Shown: positions 49,698 to 58,612, numbered from the stretch's first letter. The stretch is 64,000 bases of DNA from Sphingomonas turrisvirgatae (GCF_001721295.1 NZ_MDDS01000075.1:1-64000); one strand, 5' to 3'. Program-made: numbers and translations. The notes: generated from the sequence alone by a model not told the origin.

Positions 49698-52539
49698 ACC
49701 GCGCGCCGATCGTCATGAACCGGCCGATGCGATCATAGAAGGCGGACGAGGCATAGCTCGGTGCAGTGATCGCATTGGGCGTCAGCGGCGGCGCGGTGTT
49801 CAGGACATTATCGATGCTGGCAAAGAACTGGACGTTGGGCGTGACGCGATAGGACGCGTTGAGATCCAGATAGGTCCGCGCCGGGACGCTGTTGTCGTCG
49901 ATGTCCACGCCCTCCACGAAGCTGACGTTCAACGTGCCGCCATCGACATAGCGCAACTGCGCGCCGATCGCGGTGCGCTCGTCGCGATAGTTGGCCGACA
50001 GCACGCCGCGCCACTTGGGAATGCCTCCCGCCGGCCCAACCGTGCCGGTGCTGCCGGTCTGCCCAGCATAATCAACCGTGACGCCATTCAGCGTGGTGGT
50101 AAGCTCCGCGACATAGTTGACCAGCGCGCGCGTCTCGATCCGCCCGGCGCCGACCGGCATGGAATAGCTCGCCTCGAAATCCACGCCGCTGGTCTTGGCG
50201 CCTGCGGCGTTGATCAGCGTCGCCTGGACCGCGGTGATCACGTTGCCGTTGAACGTGATCGCCGGACACAGATCGGCCTGCTGCCGGACCAGGCAGCCAT
50301 CGACGATCTGCTGCCCGGTCAGCGAGGCGATCGCGTTGCTGATGTCGATCGAATAATAATCGACCGACAAACGCAGGCCCGGCACCCAGGAAGGCTGATA
50401 GACGAGGCCCGCCGTCAGTGCCCGTGCCCGCTCCGGCGTCAGCGCGGGATTGCCGCCGGTCAGCTGGAGGGTGTTGAGCTGAACGTTGGTGACGGGATTG
50501 GTGATGTTATTGAAGAACTGCGACTGGCCGGAGAACAGTTCGTTGATGTTCGCAGCGCGGATATCGCGGGAATAGGTGGCGCGCAGCCGCAGGTCGTCGA
50601 ACGGGGTGTAGTTGCCCCCTATTTTCCAAGTCGTCACGCTGCCGCTGGTCGAATAGTCGGTCACGCGCACCGCGCCATTGACGTCCAGATGCTTGCCGAG
50701 CGCGGATTCGCGCAGCAAGGGCACAACCACCTCGGCAAAGGCCTCCTTGACGTTCAGCTTACCGCTCAGCGGCTGTGGATTGACCGTCTTCCAGCGCCGC
50801 AGCACCGAAATTTCGTCCACATCAGCGCGCACGCGTTCCGTGCGATATTCGCCGCCGACAGCAAGCGAAACCGGCCCTGCCCAGGTGTCGAACACCGTCC
50901 CTTCCAGGCCGAGCGAATAGACATCCTGCTGTTGACGGGCCATCATCACCGCCGTGCCCTTGTAGTAATCTAGGGCCTGCCGGCTGATCGACCCGGCGCC
51001 GAACGGGTTGATCGGCACGCAGGCGCGAATGTCGCCATAGGGATCCTGCGCGGCGGTCGGGTTCGGATTGTTGAGCAGCGCGCGGCAGATCGGCTGGTTC
51101 GTCGCCGGGTTGATCACGCTGTCGAGGCCGAGCAGGAAGCGCGGATCGTTGCGGTTGTTGCCGTCCTCGCGATAATAATCGTTACGGCTCAACTGGACAA
51201 AGGCGTTCCACTTCCAGCTCGCGCCGATCTTTCCATCGATGCCGAAGCCATAGCGCTGCACGGTATTGTCGACGGTGTTGGTGAACGGACCATCCTCGCC
51301 CGCCACGCGTCCCATACTGAACTGGGTGAGGTTGTTCGCCAGCAGGATGTTGCGAACTTGCGACGGCAGGAACGCATTGTCCCGGCGAATGACCAAATTG
51401 CCATTGTCGGTCGCCGTCGTGCCGTCCGAGAAGATGTCGGCGCGTGAGACCAGCGCGTCGGCATAGACGCTGATCTCGTCGCTGACGTCGAACGTGATCC
51501 GGCCATAGCCGGAAACGCGTTCCAGCACGGGCAGGATGTTCGACGTGTCCGAGAGTGAGGCGCCGTCCCCGCCCGCCATATAGACACTGCCGATCGAGGT
51601 GCCGTAGTTGAACGGCAGCACCGTGCCGCCCGGGCCGAACTGAAGCCCCCTCAACGCCGCCGGGCTGTTGCGCGCAGTTACCCCGCCCAGCGTCATCTGC
51701 GTGAAGCGCGCATCGGGCAGGATCAGCTGCCGCGGCGCGCCAGGTGTGCCGGGATAGGCCGGATTGGTCAGGATCGCATAGCCGCCGCGCGCCCAAGGGC
51801 GTGAACTTTGCCACAACTGGCCACCGTTGCGGAAGTAATCCGCCGACGCCACGACATGGAGCCGCCCGTCCGCAAAAGCACGACCCGCGGTCAACGACGC
51901 CCCAGGCGTCGCCACATCGCCATAGGTGGAGATGCCGTATTGGACATCGCCCTTCAGCCCTTCGAAGCGGTTGTCGAGCACGATGTTGACCACGCCCGAC
52001 ACTGCGTCCGAGCCGTAGGCTGCCGATGCGCCGCCGGTGACGATGTCGATACGGCGGATCAGCCCGACCGGTATGACGTTGATATCGACGCCGCCCGACG
52101 GATCGGTGGCCGCAAACCGCCGGCCATCGACCAGCAACAAGGTGCGGTTGGCGCCAAGACCACGTAGGTCGAGGTTGCTCGCGCCGATCGGCTGGCTCGA
52201 CGTGCCGGTGTTCTGGTTCGCCTTGAGCGCCGGCACGTCGGTCAGCAGGTCGGCGATATTGCGGACGCCGCGGTCCTGCAGTTGCTCCTCGCCAACCGTG
52301 GTCACGGGCGTGGGCGCGGTGAAGCCGGAAATGCGAGTGCCAGTGACCGTGATCTCAGCGCTGTCGCCGGCCGGCTCAGGCGACGTATCGGGGCTGGCCG
52401 ACGCCGGAACGTCGGCCTGCTGCATCGCTGCCATTGCCGGCTGAACGCTTGCCATCGTCAGCATGGCAGCGAGCGCCGTCATGCTGGTCAGGCCGGTCGG
52501 CACGCTCGACCTGTACTCGCGGTTTGCCAAGGCCTTCAT
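49687..52539 (-). CDS. TonB-dependent receptor (TBDR-F)
   Basis: A 950-residue receptor, signal peptide to about ASVQPAMAAMQQ. The plug shows VTGTRISGFTAPTPVTTVG, LTDVPALKANQNTGTSSQPI, LRGLGANRTLLLVDGRRFAA and VTGGASAAYGSDAVSGVVN; the barrel ends in MTIGARFKF. No STN domain. GGGAGGGGGAG lies upstream of ATG 52539. Its 3' end overlaps SBP-1 by 11 bases on the opposite strand, and it is divergent from SBP-2 across operator site f. It belongs to the SGFTAPTP receptor group with A, D and E. Confidence 0.9.
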   Translation of the reverse strand: MKALANREYRSSVPTGLTSMTALAAMLTMASVQPAMAAMQQADVPASASPDTSPEPAGDSAEITVTGTRISGFTAPTPVTTVGEEQLQDRGVRNIADLLTDVPALKANQNTGTSSQPIGASNLDLRGLGANRTLLLVDGRRFAATDPSGGVDINVIPVGLIRRIDIVTGGASAAYGSDAVSGVVNIVLDNRFEGLKGDVQYGISTYGDVATPGASLTAGRAFADGRLHVVASADYFRNGGQLWQSSRPWARGGYAILTNPAYPGTPGAPRQLILPDARFTQMTLGGVTARNSPAALRGLQFGPGGTVLPFNYGTSIGSVYMAGGDGASLSDTSNILPVLERVSGYGRITFDVSDEISVYADALVSRADIFSDGTTATDNGNLVIRRDNAFLPSQVRNILLANNLTQFSMGRVAGEDGPFTNTVDNTVQRYGFGIDGKIGASWKWNAFVQLSRNDYYREDGNNRNDPRFLLGLDSVINPATNQPICRALLNNPNPTAAQDPYGDIRACVPINPFGAGSISRQALDYYKGTAVMMARQQQDVYSLGLEGTVFDTWAGPVSLAVGGEYRTERVRADVDEISVLRRWKTVNPQPLSGKLNVKEAFAEVVVPLLRESALGKHLDVNGAVRVTDYSTSGSVTTWKIGGNYTPFDDLRLRATYSRDIRAANINELFSGQSQFFNNITNPVTNVQLNTLQLTGGNPALTPERARALTAGLVYQPSWVPGLRLSVDYYSIDISNAIASLTGQQIVDGCLVRQQADLCPAITFNGNVITAVQATLINAAGAKTSGVDFEASYSMPVGAGRIETRALVNYVAELTTTLNGVTVDYAGQTGSTGTVGPAGGIPKWRGVLSANYRDERTAIGAQLRYVDGGTLNVSFVEGVDIDDNSVPARTYLDLNASYRVTPNVQFFASIDNVLNTAPPLTPNAITAPSYASSAFYDRIGRFMTIGARFKF

Positions 52540-52607
52540 TATTCACTCTCCCCCTCCCGCACGATGCCGTGCAGGTAGTTTGCCGGTTGTGTTGTTAGAT
52601 ATTAATG

Positions 52608-52631
52608 AATTATATTCGTCCATAGCGAACA
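52608..52631 (+). promoter_or_regulatory. Candidate shared operator, site f
   Basis: AATTATATTCGTCCATAGCG in the TBDR-F/SBP-2 divergent region. The core TTCG-N7-CGAA is a clean inverted repeat and matches the recurring motif on the right side especially well. Confidence 0.55.
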
Positions 52632-52731
52632 ATCTAATGCCTATTGGGGCATGGTCGGATAACCAGCGGTTATGGTTCTGGCCGGGCGCGGAACGATGTA
52701 GATCGGGCGCGAGACAGACGAGGAGAGTGGC

Positions 52732-53730
52732 TTGATCCAGCGGCGGCATCTAATTCACGCACTCGCCACCCTGCCCGCGCTGGGGATTGGCGCCTGCGCA
52801 GCGCGTGGACGACACGTGACCGACGGCCCCGCACTGCAGGTACGCGGCAGCCTTGAGACGCTGGAGATCGCACCCGTCCTGCTGGCTGCACGCCATTTCT
52901 TTCCTGGCGGCGCCGACGTGCGCAACGGCGGGATCGGCAATCTGGTCGGTGCACCGCGCGTGGCCAGCCTGGGAGACGAAGGGCGCGCCGACATTGCGAC
53001 CCATGCCGAAACGCAGGCGCTGCGTTATTCGGTGGACCGTCCCGACCTCCGCATCATCCTGACCGTGACAGAAGGCAGCTACCGCATCGTCGCGCGCCGG
53101 TCGGCAGGCGTCGCGGCGCTGCGCGATCTCAGGGGAAAGCGCATCGCCACGATTCCTACGACCTCCGCCGGCTTTTTCCTCGCCCGGATGCTGGAGCAAG
53201 CAGGGCTTCGCCTCGACGACGTCGCGATCGCACGGGTATCGCCGCTGTCAGGCATGGCGGCCGCCCTCGCCCGACACGAGGTGGACGCGGTGGCGATCTG
53301 GGAACCGCACGCTGCCAATGCCGCGCGTCTGATCGGCAAGGATGCGATCACCTTTTCCGGCGATGGTGTCTACCGCGAATTGTTCAATCTCAACAGCACT
53401 GCCGCCAACCTCGCCGATCCGGTGCTGCGACCCCGCATCGTGGCGTTCGTGCGCGCGGTCATCGACGCTTCGCGCGCAATCCGACGCGACCCGCGCGTTG
53501 CGCAACAGTTGCTCGCCACGACTGGCGGCTTCACGCGCGACGAGCTGACGGCATCGTGGCCGACGCTCGCCTTCCCGGCCGATCTGCCCGCCGATCTGCT
53601 GGACGTACTGGTGCTCGAAGAGCAATGGCTGGCGCAGCAGGAACGGCGTGCGCCGCGCGGACGTGATCGCCTGGCCAGTCTCATCGATGCCAGCATCTTG
53701 CGCGAAGCACGCGGCCGCACGCGGCGCTGA
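52732..53730 (+). CDS. NMT1/SsuA-like periplasmic binding lipoprotein (SBP-2)
   Basis: A 332-residue paralog of SBP-1. The export signal is IQRRHLIHALATLPALGIGAC, with lipobox IGAC; VAALRDLRGKRIATIPTTSAGFF, MAAALARHEVDAVAIWEPHA and LFNLNSTAANL repeat the SBP-1 pattern. It starts at TTG 52732, with AGGAGAGTGG 1 base upstream of the preceding C. No ABC permease or ATPase is encoded nearby. It is divergent from TBDR-F, again pairing a receptor with a binding protein. Confidence 0.78.
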   Translation: MIQRRHLIHALATLPALGIGACAARGRHVTDGPALQVRGSLETLEIAPVLLAARHFFPGGADVRNGGIGNLVGAPRVASLGDEGRADIATHAETQALRYSVDRPDLRIILTVTEGSYRIVARRSAGVAALRDLRGKRIATIPTTSAGFFLARMLEQAGLRLDDVAIARVSPLSGMAAALARHEVDAVAIWEPHAANAARLIGKDAITFSGDGVYRELFNLNSTAANLADPVLRPRIVAFVRAVIDASRAIRRDPRVAQQLLATTGGFTRDELTASWPTLAFPADLPADLLDVLVLEEQWLAQQERRAPRGRDRLASLIDASILREARGRTRR

Positions 53731-53893
53731 TTGCAGCCGGCGGACCGTCGCACGATCGCCAGTATCATCCGTCAGCAACACTCCCGGCCTGGCCATCAGG
53801 ACGTTCGGCTCGGTCGTTCAGTCCCCCGTTCCAGCGCGGCGCGATCTTCGATGGTACCGGAACAGCCCTTTTTCGTTGGCGGCACTGCTGAAG

Positions 53894-54352
53894 TCAGCTG
53901 AAATTCAGCTGCGCCCCGCCCTTGAACAAATTGACCAGTTCGCGCCGCGTGCACAGCCAGCGCTGCTCGGCTTCGTCCCAGCGAAAGGTCTCGGTCGCAC
54001 GGCTGATGCGGGTCGGCGCTTCGCTCTCGCGCGGCGCTTCGCCGTCGGCCGCCCATAGCAACATGTACCAGTTGGCGGTCGCGCTCCCCTGCCCGTCGAA
54101 CTCGGCGCGAAAGTTGCTGAACGCATGGACCGCGACACGCTCGCCCCGCCCCTCGCGCCAGCTGTAGAAACCCTGGATGGCTTCCCGGCCCTCCAGCAGC
54201 AGCCGGCCCGACGCATAGACGGCCTCGGGCGCATAATAATCGCCGGCATTGCGTCCCCAATTGGTGTCCACGTCGTGCCAGAAATCGGCCAGCCCCAGTT
54301 CGAGTTCGGCAGTGGCGATCGCGCGTTCGCGGCGGCTCATGGTCGCGGTCAT
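53894..54352 (-). CDS. SnoaL-like (NTF2-fold) protein
   Basis: A 152-residue single-domain protein: RAIATAELELGLADFWHDVDTNWGRNAGDYYAPEAVYASG, then EAIQGFYSWREGRGERVAVH, FRAEFDGQGSATANWYMLLWA and RWLCTRRELVNLFKG. This is the NTF2/SnoaL cone fold, which hosts cyclases, dehydratases and isomerases. It starts one base after the amidohydrolase stop, so it is the third gene of the MFS-4/amidohydrolase operon and may act on the same intermediate. Reaction unknown. Confidence 0.7.
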   Translation of the reverse strand: MTATMSRRERAIATAELELGLADFWHDVDTNWGRNAGDYYAPEAVYASGRLLLEGREAIQGFYSWREGRGERVAVHAFSNFRAEFDGQGSATANWYMLLWAADGEAPRESEAPTRISRATETFRWDEAEQRWLCTRRELVNLFKGGAQLNFS

Positions 54353-54353
54353 T

Positions 54354-55169
54354 TCAGCATCCCTGATTGAAGAACAAGTCGAACGCCGTGCGGTCGATCG
54401 CTGCCCGGACGGCAGGATCCGGGACAAGACGGCGATAGAGATCGATCGCGTCGCCGTACCCAAGTTCGCTTTCGTGGTTCACGAACGGCGCGTCACTACC
54501 CCACAGTAGCCGCGCAGGTCCGGCCCGTTCGAGCGAGTCGCGGGCCACTTCGGCAGCGGTGTCGAACGGCATGCGAAAGCCGGCGGACAGCTTCACCCAG
54601 CATCGCCCGGTTTCGACTGCGCGCACCAGCGCATCGGTCCCCACACGCCGTTCCGCCGCATCGCGCGACGGCACGCCCAGATGATCGACAACGACCGGCA
54701 CCCCGGCGGCGACCAGCGCGGGCAGCAGTGTCGGCAGGCTGGCGCTGCGGCTCAATAGCTCGACATGCAGCCCGGCATCGGCGATGCGATGCAAGAAGCC
54801 GCGCCACGGGTCAATCGACAGGTCGGGAAGTTCATCGACGCGCCGCCACATCAGCCGCACGCCAACCACGCCCTGCGCGGCTAAGCGGAAAAGCATTCCC
54901 GCATCCGTCTCGGGCGGAACGATCACCGTGCCGCGCAGCCGGTCGCGATGCGCGGCGAGCGCCGACAATGTATAAGCATTGGCATCATCGAACAGGCTGG
55001 CCGCTGCGATCACGCCATGCGTGATGCCATGCGCGTCCATGTCCGCCAGCCATGATTCCACGCTATAATCGTAATCCGGGCGCGAATGCGCGTCGGCCGC
55101 GAATGGCATGTCCCTGGTGAAGACATGCGCATGCGCGTCGACGCGGGGCGATCGATCGTCAGTGACCAT
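54354..55169 (-). CDS. Amidohydrolase-2 family hydrolase, LigI-like
   Basis: A 271-residue TIM-barrel hydrolase. It keeps the His-x-His (RVDAHAHVFTRDMPFA), then GVVGVRLMWRRVDELPD, PVVVDHLGVPSRDA, CWVKLSAGFRM and RLLWGSDAPFVNHES with the final Asp. This spacing resembles 2-pyrone-4,6-dicarboxylate lactonase LigI and related lactonases. The start overlaps MFS-4 by 11 bases. It acts in the cytosol; a lactone intermediate is likely but its identity is not readable. Confidence 0.8.
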   Translation of the reverse strand: MVTDDRSPRVDAHAHVFTRDMPFAADAHSRPDYDYSVESWLADMDAHGITHGVIAAASLFDDANAYTLSALAAHRDRLRGTVIVPPETDAGMLFRLAAQGVVGVRLMWRRVDELPDLSIDPWRGFLHRIADAGLHVELLSRSASLPTLLPALVAAGVPVVVDHLGVPSRDAAERRVGTDALVRAVETGRCWVKLSAGFRMPFDTAAEVARDSLERAGPARLLWGSDAPFVNHESELGYGDAIDLYRRLVPDPAVRAAIDRTAFDLFFNQGC

Positions 55170-56511
55170 GGCCCGCGCGGACCGGCTGCGGCGCGCCCTT
55201 CAGGCTCATCAGCCAATAGGTGAAGATCCCTGCCGAAGCGAGGGGCACGCCCAGCAATGCGAAGATCGTGACCGGGCTGAATCCCTCGCCGAGGACGAAC
55301 GCCCCGAACAGCGGCGCAAAGATCGACGCCACCCGGGCCGCGCCATAGGCCCAGCCGATGCCGGTCGCACGGCTGCGCGGCGGATAGAGCGCGGCCGCCA
55401 GCGCCGGGATGCTGGCTTGGCCGCCATGCTGGAACACCGCCATCAATCCGACTGCGAAGAACATCAGGATCGTCGGCGCGGTCAGGCCGATCAGCAGCGA
55501 GAACAACGCCGCCAGCATGAACGTCGAAGCCATCACCCGCTTGAAGCCGAATCGGTCGATGAAAAACCCAATGGTGAGCATGCCGATGAATCCGGCGACC
55601 GTGTTCACGCCGTTGATCAGCGCCACTTGCGGCCAAGGCAGGCCAACCACATCCTTGAAGATCGTCGTCTTCCACACCCCGGCCGTGATGAACACGAAGC
55701 TGGAGATCGTGATCGCCCACATGAGGAAGGTCTTGCCGCGCTGACCCGGCCCGAACACGTCGCCGAGCAGGATGGCGCCGGCCGCGCGCTCCGGCTTTGG
55801 CGGCACGTGCAGCAGGACCGGCTCCTCGCGCGACGGATCCATCTTGCGCGCCAGCGTCTGGATCTTGGGATCGTCCGGATTTCGCGCCGCGAGCGAGCGC
55901 AGCGATTCAGGCAGCATGAAATAGACAAAGGGCAACATGATCGTCGGCAGCGCCACCGCGATCCAGAATCCGCCGCGCCAGCCGAACGGCTCGAGCACGA
56001 AACCCTGCATCAACGCGCCGAGCAGCGCGCCGATCATCGTGCCGCTGACCGTGATTGTGCTCATCGTGGAGCGCAGCCGTTGCGGGGCAGTTTCCGACGC
56101 CAGCGAAACCAGGATCGGGATCATGGCGGTGCCACAGAATCCGGCGACGAAGCGGCAGACCGCGAACGGCACCAGCGAATGGGTGAAAAGGATCGCGAAT
56201 GCACTCAGCGCCATGCCGGCATAGCAGAAGAACAGCAGTCGCGGGCGCCCGATCCGATCCGCCAGCGGCGGAATGACGAACGCGCCAAGCAACATGCCGG
56301 TCTGCTGTGCGACCATTGCCGAGGTGATGGCAGTGCGCGAAACGCCGAAATCGCGCGCCAGGTCGGGCAGCACCCAGCCGACGATGTACAGCTCGTACCC
56401 ATCGATCGCCGTCAGGATCGTACACAGGATGAGCACGGTCAGATGGAAGCGATTGAACTTCAGTCCGTCGAGGAAGCTGTCAATCGCAATTGCCTGGCTC
56501 TTGCTTGCCAT
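55159..56511 (-). CDS. MFS transporter, aromatic acid:H+ symporter type (MFS-4)
   Basis: A 450-residue carrier, started at ATG 56511 after GGGAGAGGG. LTAIDGYELYIVGWVLP in helix 1 and LADRIGRPRL in the loop mark it as AAHS-like; PPRSRATGIGWAYGAARV repeats MFS-2 almost word for word, so it is the block-B partner of that gene. It heads an operon with the LigI-like hydrolase and SnoaL-like protein and is divergent from marR across operator site g. Confidence 0.85.
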   Translation of the reverse strand: MASKSQAIAIDSFLDGLKFNRFHLTVLILCTILTAIDGYELYIVGWVLPDLARDFGVSRTAITSAMVAQQTGMLLGAFVIPPLADRIGRPRLLFFCYAGMALSAFAILFTHSLVPFAVCRFVAGFCGTAMIPILVSLASETAPQRLRSTMSTITVSGTMIGALLGALMQGFVLEPFGWRGGFWIAVALPTIMLPFVYFMLPESLRSLAARNPDDPKIQTLARKMDPSREEPVLLHVPPKPERAAGAILLGDVFGPGQRGKTFLMWAITISSFVFITAGVWKTTIFKDVVGLPWPQVALINGVNTVAGFIGMLTIGFFIDRFGFKRVMASTFMLAALFSLLIGLTAPTILMFFAVGLMAVFQHGGQASIPALAAALYPPRSRATGIGWAYGAARVASIFAPLFGAFVLGEGFSPVTIFALLGVPLASAGIFTYWLMSLKGAPQPVRAGHGH

Positions 56512-56563
56512 CCGCCTGCCCTCTCCCAACGCGTCGCAGCGACGCATTCCAGTGTTCATATCA

Positions 56564-56587
56564 CATGACATTCGTTATCATCGAACG
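56564..56587 (+). promoter_or_regulatory. Candidate shared operator, site g
   Basis: CATGACATTCGTTATCATCG between MFS-4 and marR, with the core TTCG-N7-CGAA. It matches the palindromic site at 18.6 kb read on its minus strand at most positions. Its place beside marR makes the MarR protein one candidate for the binder. Confidence 0.6.
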
Positions 56588-56691
56588 CCAGTATTTTGTC
56601 AGCTTGGCTTAGATAGGCGCGGTCGTCCAGTATGCATTTCACCGAACCGGCGTCGCTGGACACATGCCTGGGGATGCGACACTAAGGACGG

Positions 56692-57204
56692 ATGGGGACC
56701 AAAAGGACGAATGCGCAATCCATCCTGCACCTCGTCAAGCAGGTGCAGTACAAGGCCTATGTACGGCTCGAAACGGTGCTGAGCCCGTTCGACGTGACGG
56801 CCGTCCAGTTCCGGATTCTCACGACATTGTCGACGCGGCCCGACTTGTCGTCCGCTGAGCTTGCGCGGCTATATGACGTGAAGCCGCAGACCATGATCAA
56901 GCAGATCGCGCTCCTCGAGGCGAAGGGGCTGATCGAGCGGCGGGTCAGCGATTCGAACAAGCGCCTGCTGGAGGTGCGGCTGACCGAACGCGGCGCCACT
57001 ACGCTCAAGCAGGTGCAAAAGGATTCGCGGGCGCTCGAGCGGCAATTGCTGAGCGCGCTGGATGAGGGCGAACAGGACGTCTTGCGCGACCATCTCCATC
57101 GTCTGCTGGTGTCGCTCGATCAGACCGACGAAGCGAGCGAGGGCCGGGAAATCGAGGAGCTGGCGCCCGAATATCGTCGCGCCGGGGTCCAGCGCCTCAG
57201 CTAG
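56692..57204 (+). CDS. MarR-family transcriptional regulator
   Basis: A 170-residue winged-helix protein: FDVTAVQFRILTTLSTRPDLSSAELARLYDVKPQTMIKQIALLEAKGLIERRVSDSNKRLLEVRLTERG contains the recognition helix and wing. Such proteins usually repress catabolic or efflux genes until an aromatic ligand binds. It is divergent from MFS-4, with operator site g between them. It ends 8 bases inside the convergent iclR-type gene. Confidence 0.9.
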   Translation: MGTKRTNAQSILHLVKQVQYKAYVRLETVLSPFDVTAVQFRILTTLSTRPDLSSAELARLYDVKPQTMIKQIALLEAKGLIERRVSDSNKRLLEVRLTERGATTLKQVQKDSRALERQLLSALDEGEQDVLRDHLHRLLVSLDQTDEASEGREIEELAPEYRRAGVQRLS

Positions 57205-57991
57205 CCTGCGTGCCGAGCGCGCCCATCCTCTCCGACACGTCCTGCGCAGCCTTCAGCAGCAGCTTGGCGAACTCCTTGTGCCGCCCGCGGCTCATATAAT
57301 CGCTGGGACCTAAAATGGTCAGCGTCGCCGCGATGCGGTTGCTGTAATCGAAGATCGGCGCGGCGATGCCCGCGAAGTTGCGGTTGAGGCTGCCCACCGT
57401 GGAGGCGTATCCCAGCTTGCGCACCTTATCCACGCTGGCGGCGACATCGTCGGCTGCCGGGCCGTTGGGGACGCGATCGGCCTCGTACGCGGCAAGCGCC
57501 GCGCGGGCGAGATCGGACTCGTAACTTGGGAGATGGGCCAGGAACACCAGGCCGGTCGCGCTGGTGGTAAGTGGCAGGATATAGCCAAGTCGCAGCGAGA
57601 ATGCGCCTTGCAGCGTGCCGTCCGCCTTGGCGACGATGCACGGCCCGCGATCACCCCACAGGGACAGGTAAACGGCACAGTCGGTGCTGTCGCGCAAGCT
57701 GGTCAGCGCTTCGGCCGAGAGCGAGACGACGTCGAGCTGCCGAACCGCGGCTAGGCCCAGCTGGATCGCGAACGACCCCAGGCCGTAATGGCCGTTCTGG
57801 GGATCCTGATAGGCCATGTTCTCGCGCACGAAGCTGACGAGGTACAGATGCACCTTGCTGGGCGGCATCGCGGCGCGCGCGGCAATCTCGCGCAGGGGCA
57901 GCGGCCCCTCTGCCATCCGCAGCACGCGCAGCACGCGAAAGCCGACCTCGATCGACTGAACCCGTCGCTTGGATTGCTCAGTATCTGCCAT
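57197..57991 (-). CDS. IclR-family transcriptional regulator
   Basis: A 264-residue regulator. The N-terminal helix-turn-helix is SIEVGFRVLRVLRMAEGPLPLREIAARAAMPPSKVHLYL; the ligand domain has AVYLSLWGDRGPCIVAKAD, LPLTTSATGLVFLAHLP and LNRNFAGIAAPIFDYSNRIAATLTILGP. IclR proteins in proteobacteria often activate or repress protocatechuate-type pathways. GAGGACCCA precedes the ATG. It follows the VOC gene after 78 bases, with a perfect palindrome in that gap. Confidence 0.92.
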   Translation of the reverse strand: MADTEQSKRRVQSIEVGFRVLRVLRMAEGPLPLREIAARAAMPPSKVHLYLVSFVRENMAYQDPQNGHYGLGSFAIQLGLAAVRQLDVVSLSAEALTSLRDSTDCAVYLSLWGDRGPCIVAKADGTLQGAFSLRLGYILPLTTSATGLVFLAHLPSYESDLARAALAAYEADRVPNGPAADDVAASVDKVRKLGYASTVGSLNRNFAGIAAPIFDYSNRIAATLTILGPSDYMSRGRHKEFAKLLLKAAQDVSERMGALGTQAS

Positions 57992-58054
57992 TGGGTCCTC
58001 GACCGCCGTTGATCCAGCGATCTTCCTGCCAAGCGGCGCTCGCGCTGTCCACGC

Positions 58055-58071
58055 GAGTTTGGACCAAACTC
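58055..58071. promoter_or_regulatory. Perfect 17-bp palindrome before the IclR-type gene
   Basis: GAGTTTGGACCAAACTC is an exact 8+1+8 inverted repeat, 64 bases before the iclR-type start and touching the VOC stop codon. Length and symmetry suit an IclR-family operator and thus autoregulation; a small transcript-end hairpin is the other reading. Confidence 0.55.
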
Positions 58072-58576
58072 AGCCGTGCTTGCGCCGGTTCCACGTCGCA
58101 AGGGTCTGATGCGCCTCGCTAGCGGCCTGTTCCAGGAAGCCGGGCGCTTCAGTCCGGGCCGCAATTTCCAGGCGCAAGCCATTGGGATCGAAGAAATAGA
58201 TCGAGCGGACGAATTCGTGATCGACCAGCGGCGTCGTCTTCACGCCATGTGCTGCCAGCCGCTGCCGCATCGCCTCGACGCTCTCCACCGAGTCGGTCTC
58301 GATGGCAAAATGTTGCACCCAGTCCGGCGTGTTCGGCGACGGCGCGGGCAATTCGTCCCCGCCCAGATCGAAAAAGGCGATGTATGAGCCGTCACTCATC
58401 TCGAAAAAGAAATGGACGTACGGCGTCTCTTCGCCCGTGCTCGGCACACGCTCCGACAGCATGCAATTGACGAGCGGAAGGCCGAGAATATCCTCGTAGA
58501 AATGCCGCGTTTCCTCCGCATCGCGACACGGATAGGCGAAATGGTAAAGCCCCTTCAGCGGTCGCGGATCGGTCAT
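58070..58576 (-). CDS. VOC-superfamily (glyoxalase/extradiol-type) protein
   Basis: A 168-residue protein with paired beta-alpha-beta-beta-beta modules. The metal triad can be placed: His in GLYHFAYPCRD, His in DWVQHFAIETDS and Glu in NGLRLEIAART. These ligands are shared by glyoxalases, fosfomycin-resistance proteins and extradiol ring-cleavage dioxygenases. ETPYVHFFFEMSDGSYIAFFDLGG lies in the first half. ATG 58576 has AAGGA upstream. Next to aromatic-type regulators a ring-cleavage or isomerase role is plausible. Confidence 0.75.
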   Translation of the reverse strand: MTDPRPLKGLYHFAYPCRDAEETRHFYEDILGLPLVNCMLSERVPSTGEETPYVHFFFEMSDGSYIAFFDLGGDELPAPSPNTPDWVQHFAIETDSVESVEAMRQRLAAHGVKTTPLVDHEFVRSIYFFDPNGLRLEIAARTEAPGFLEQAASEAHQTLATWNRRKHG

Positions 58577-58612
58577 GCGCAATTCCTTTCGGCCCAGCCT
58601 ATAGCACGGCGT

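Noticed and set aside
55108..56568. 486-codon plus-strand frame opposite MFS-4
   Set aside because: It is extremely rich in Arg, Glu and Gln, as expected for the antisense of a membrane-protein gene, and has no domain.
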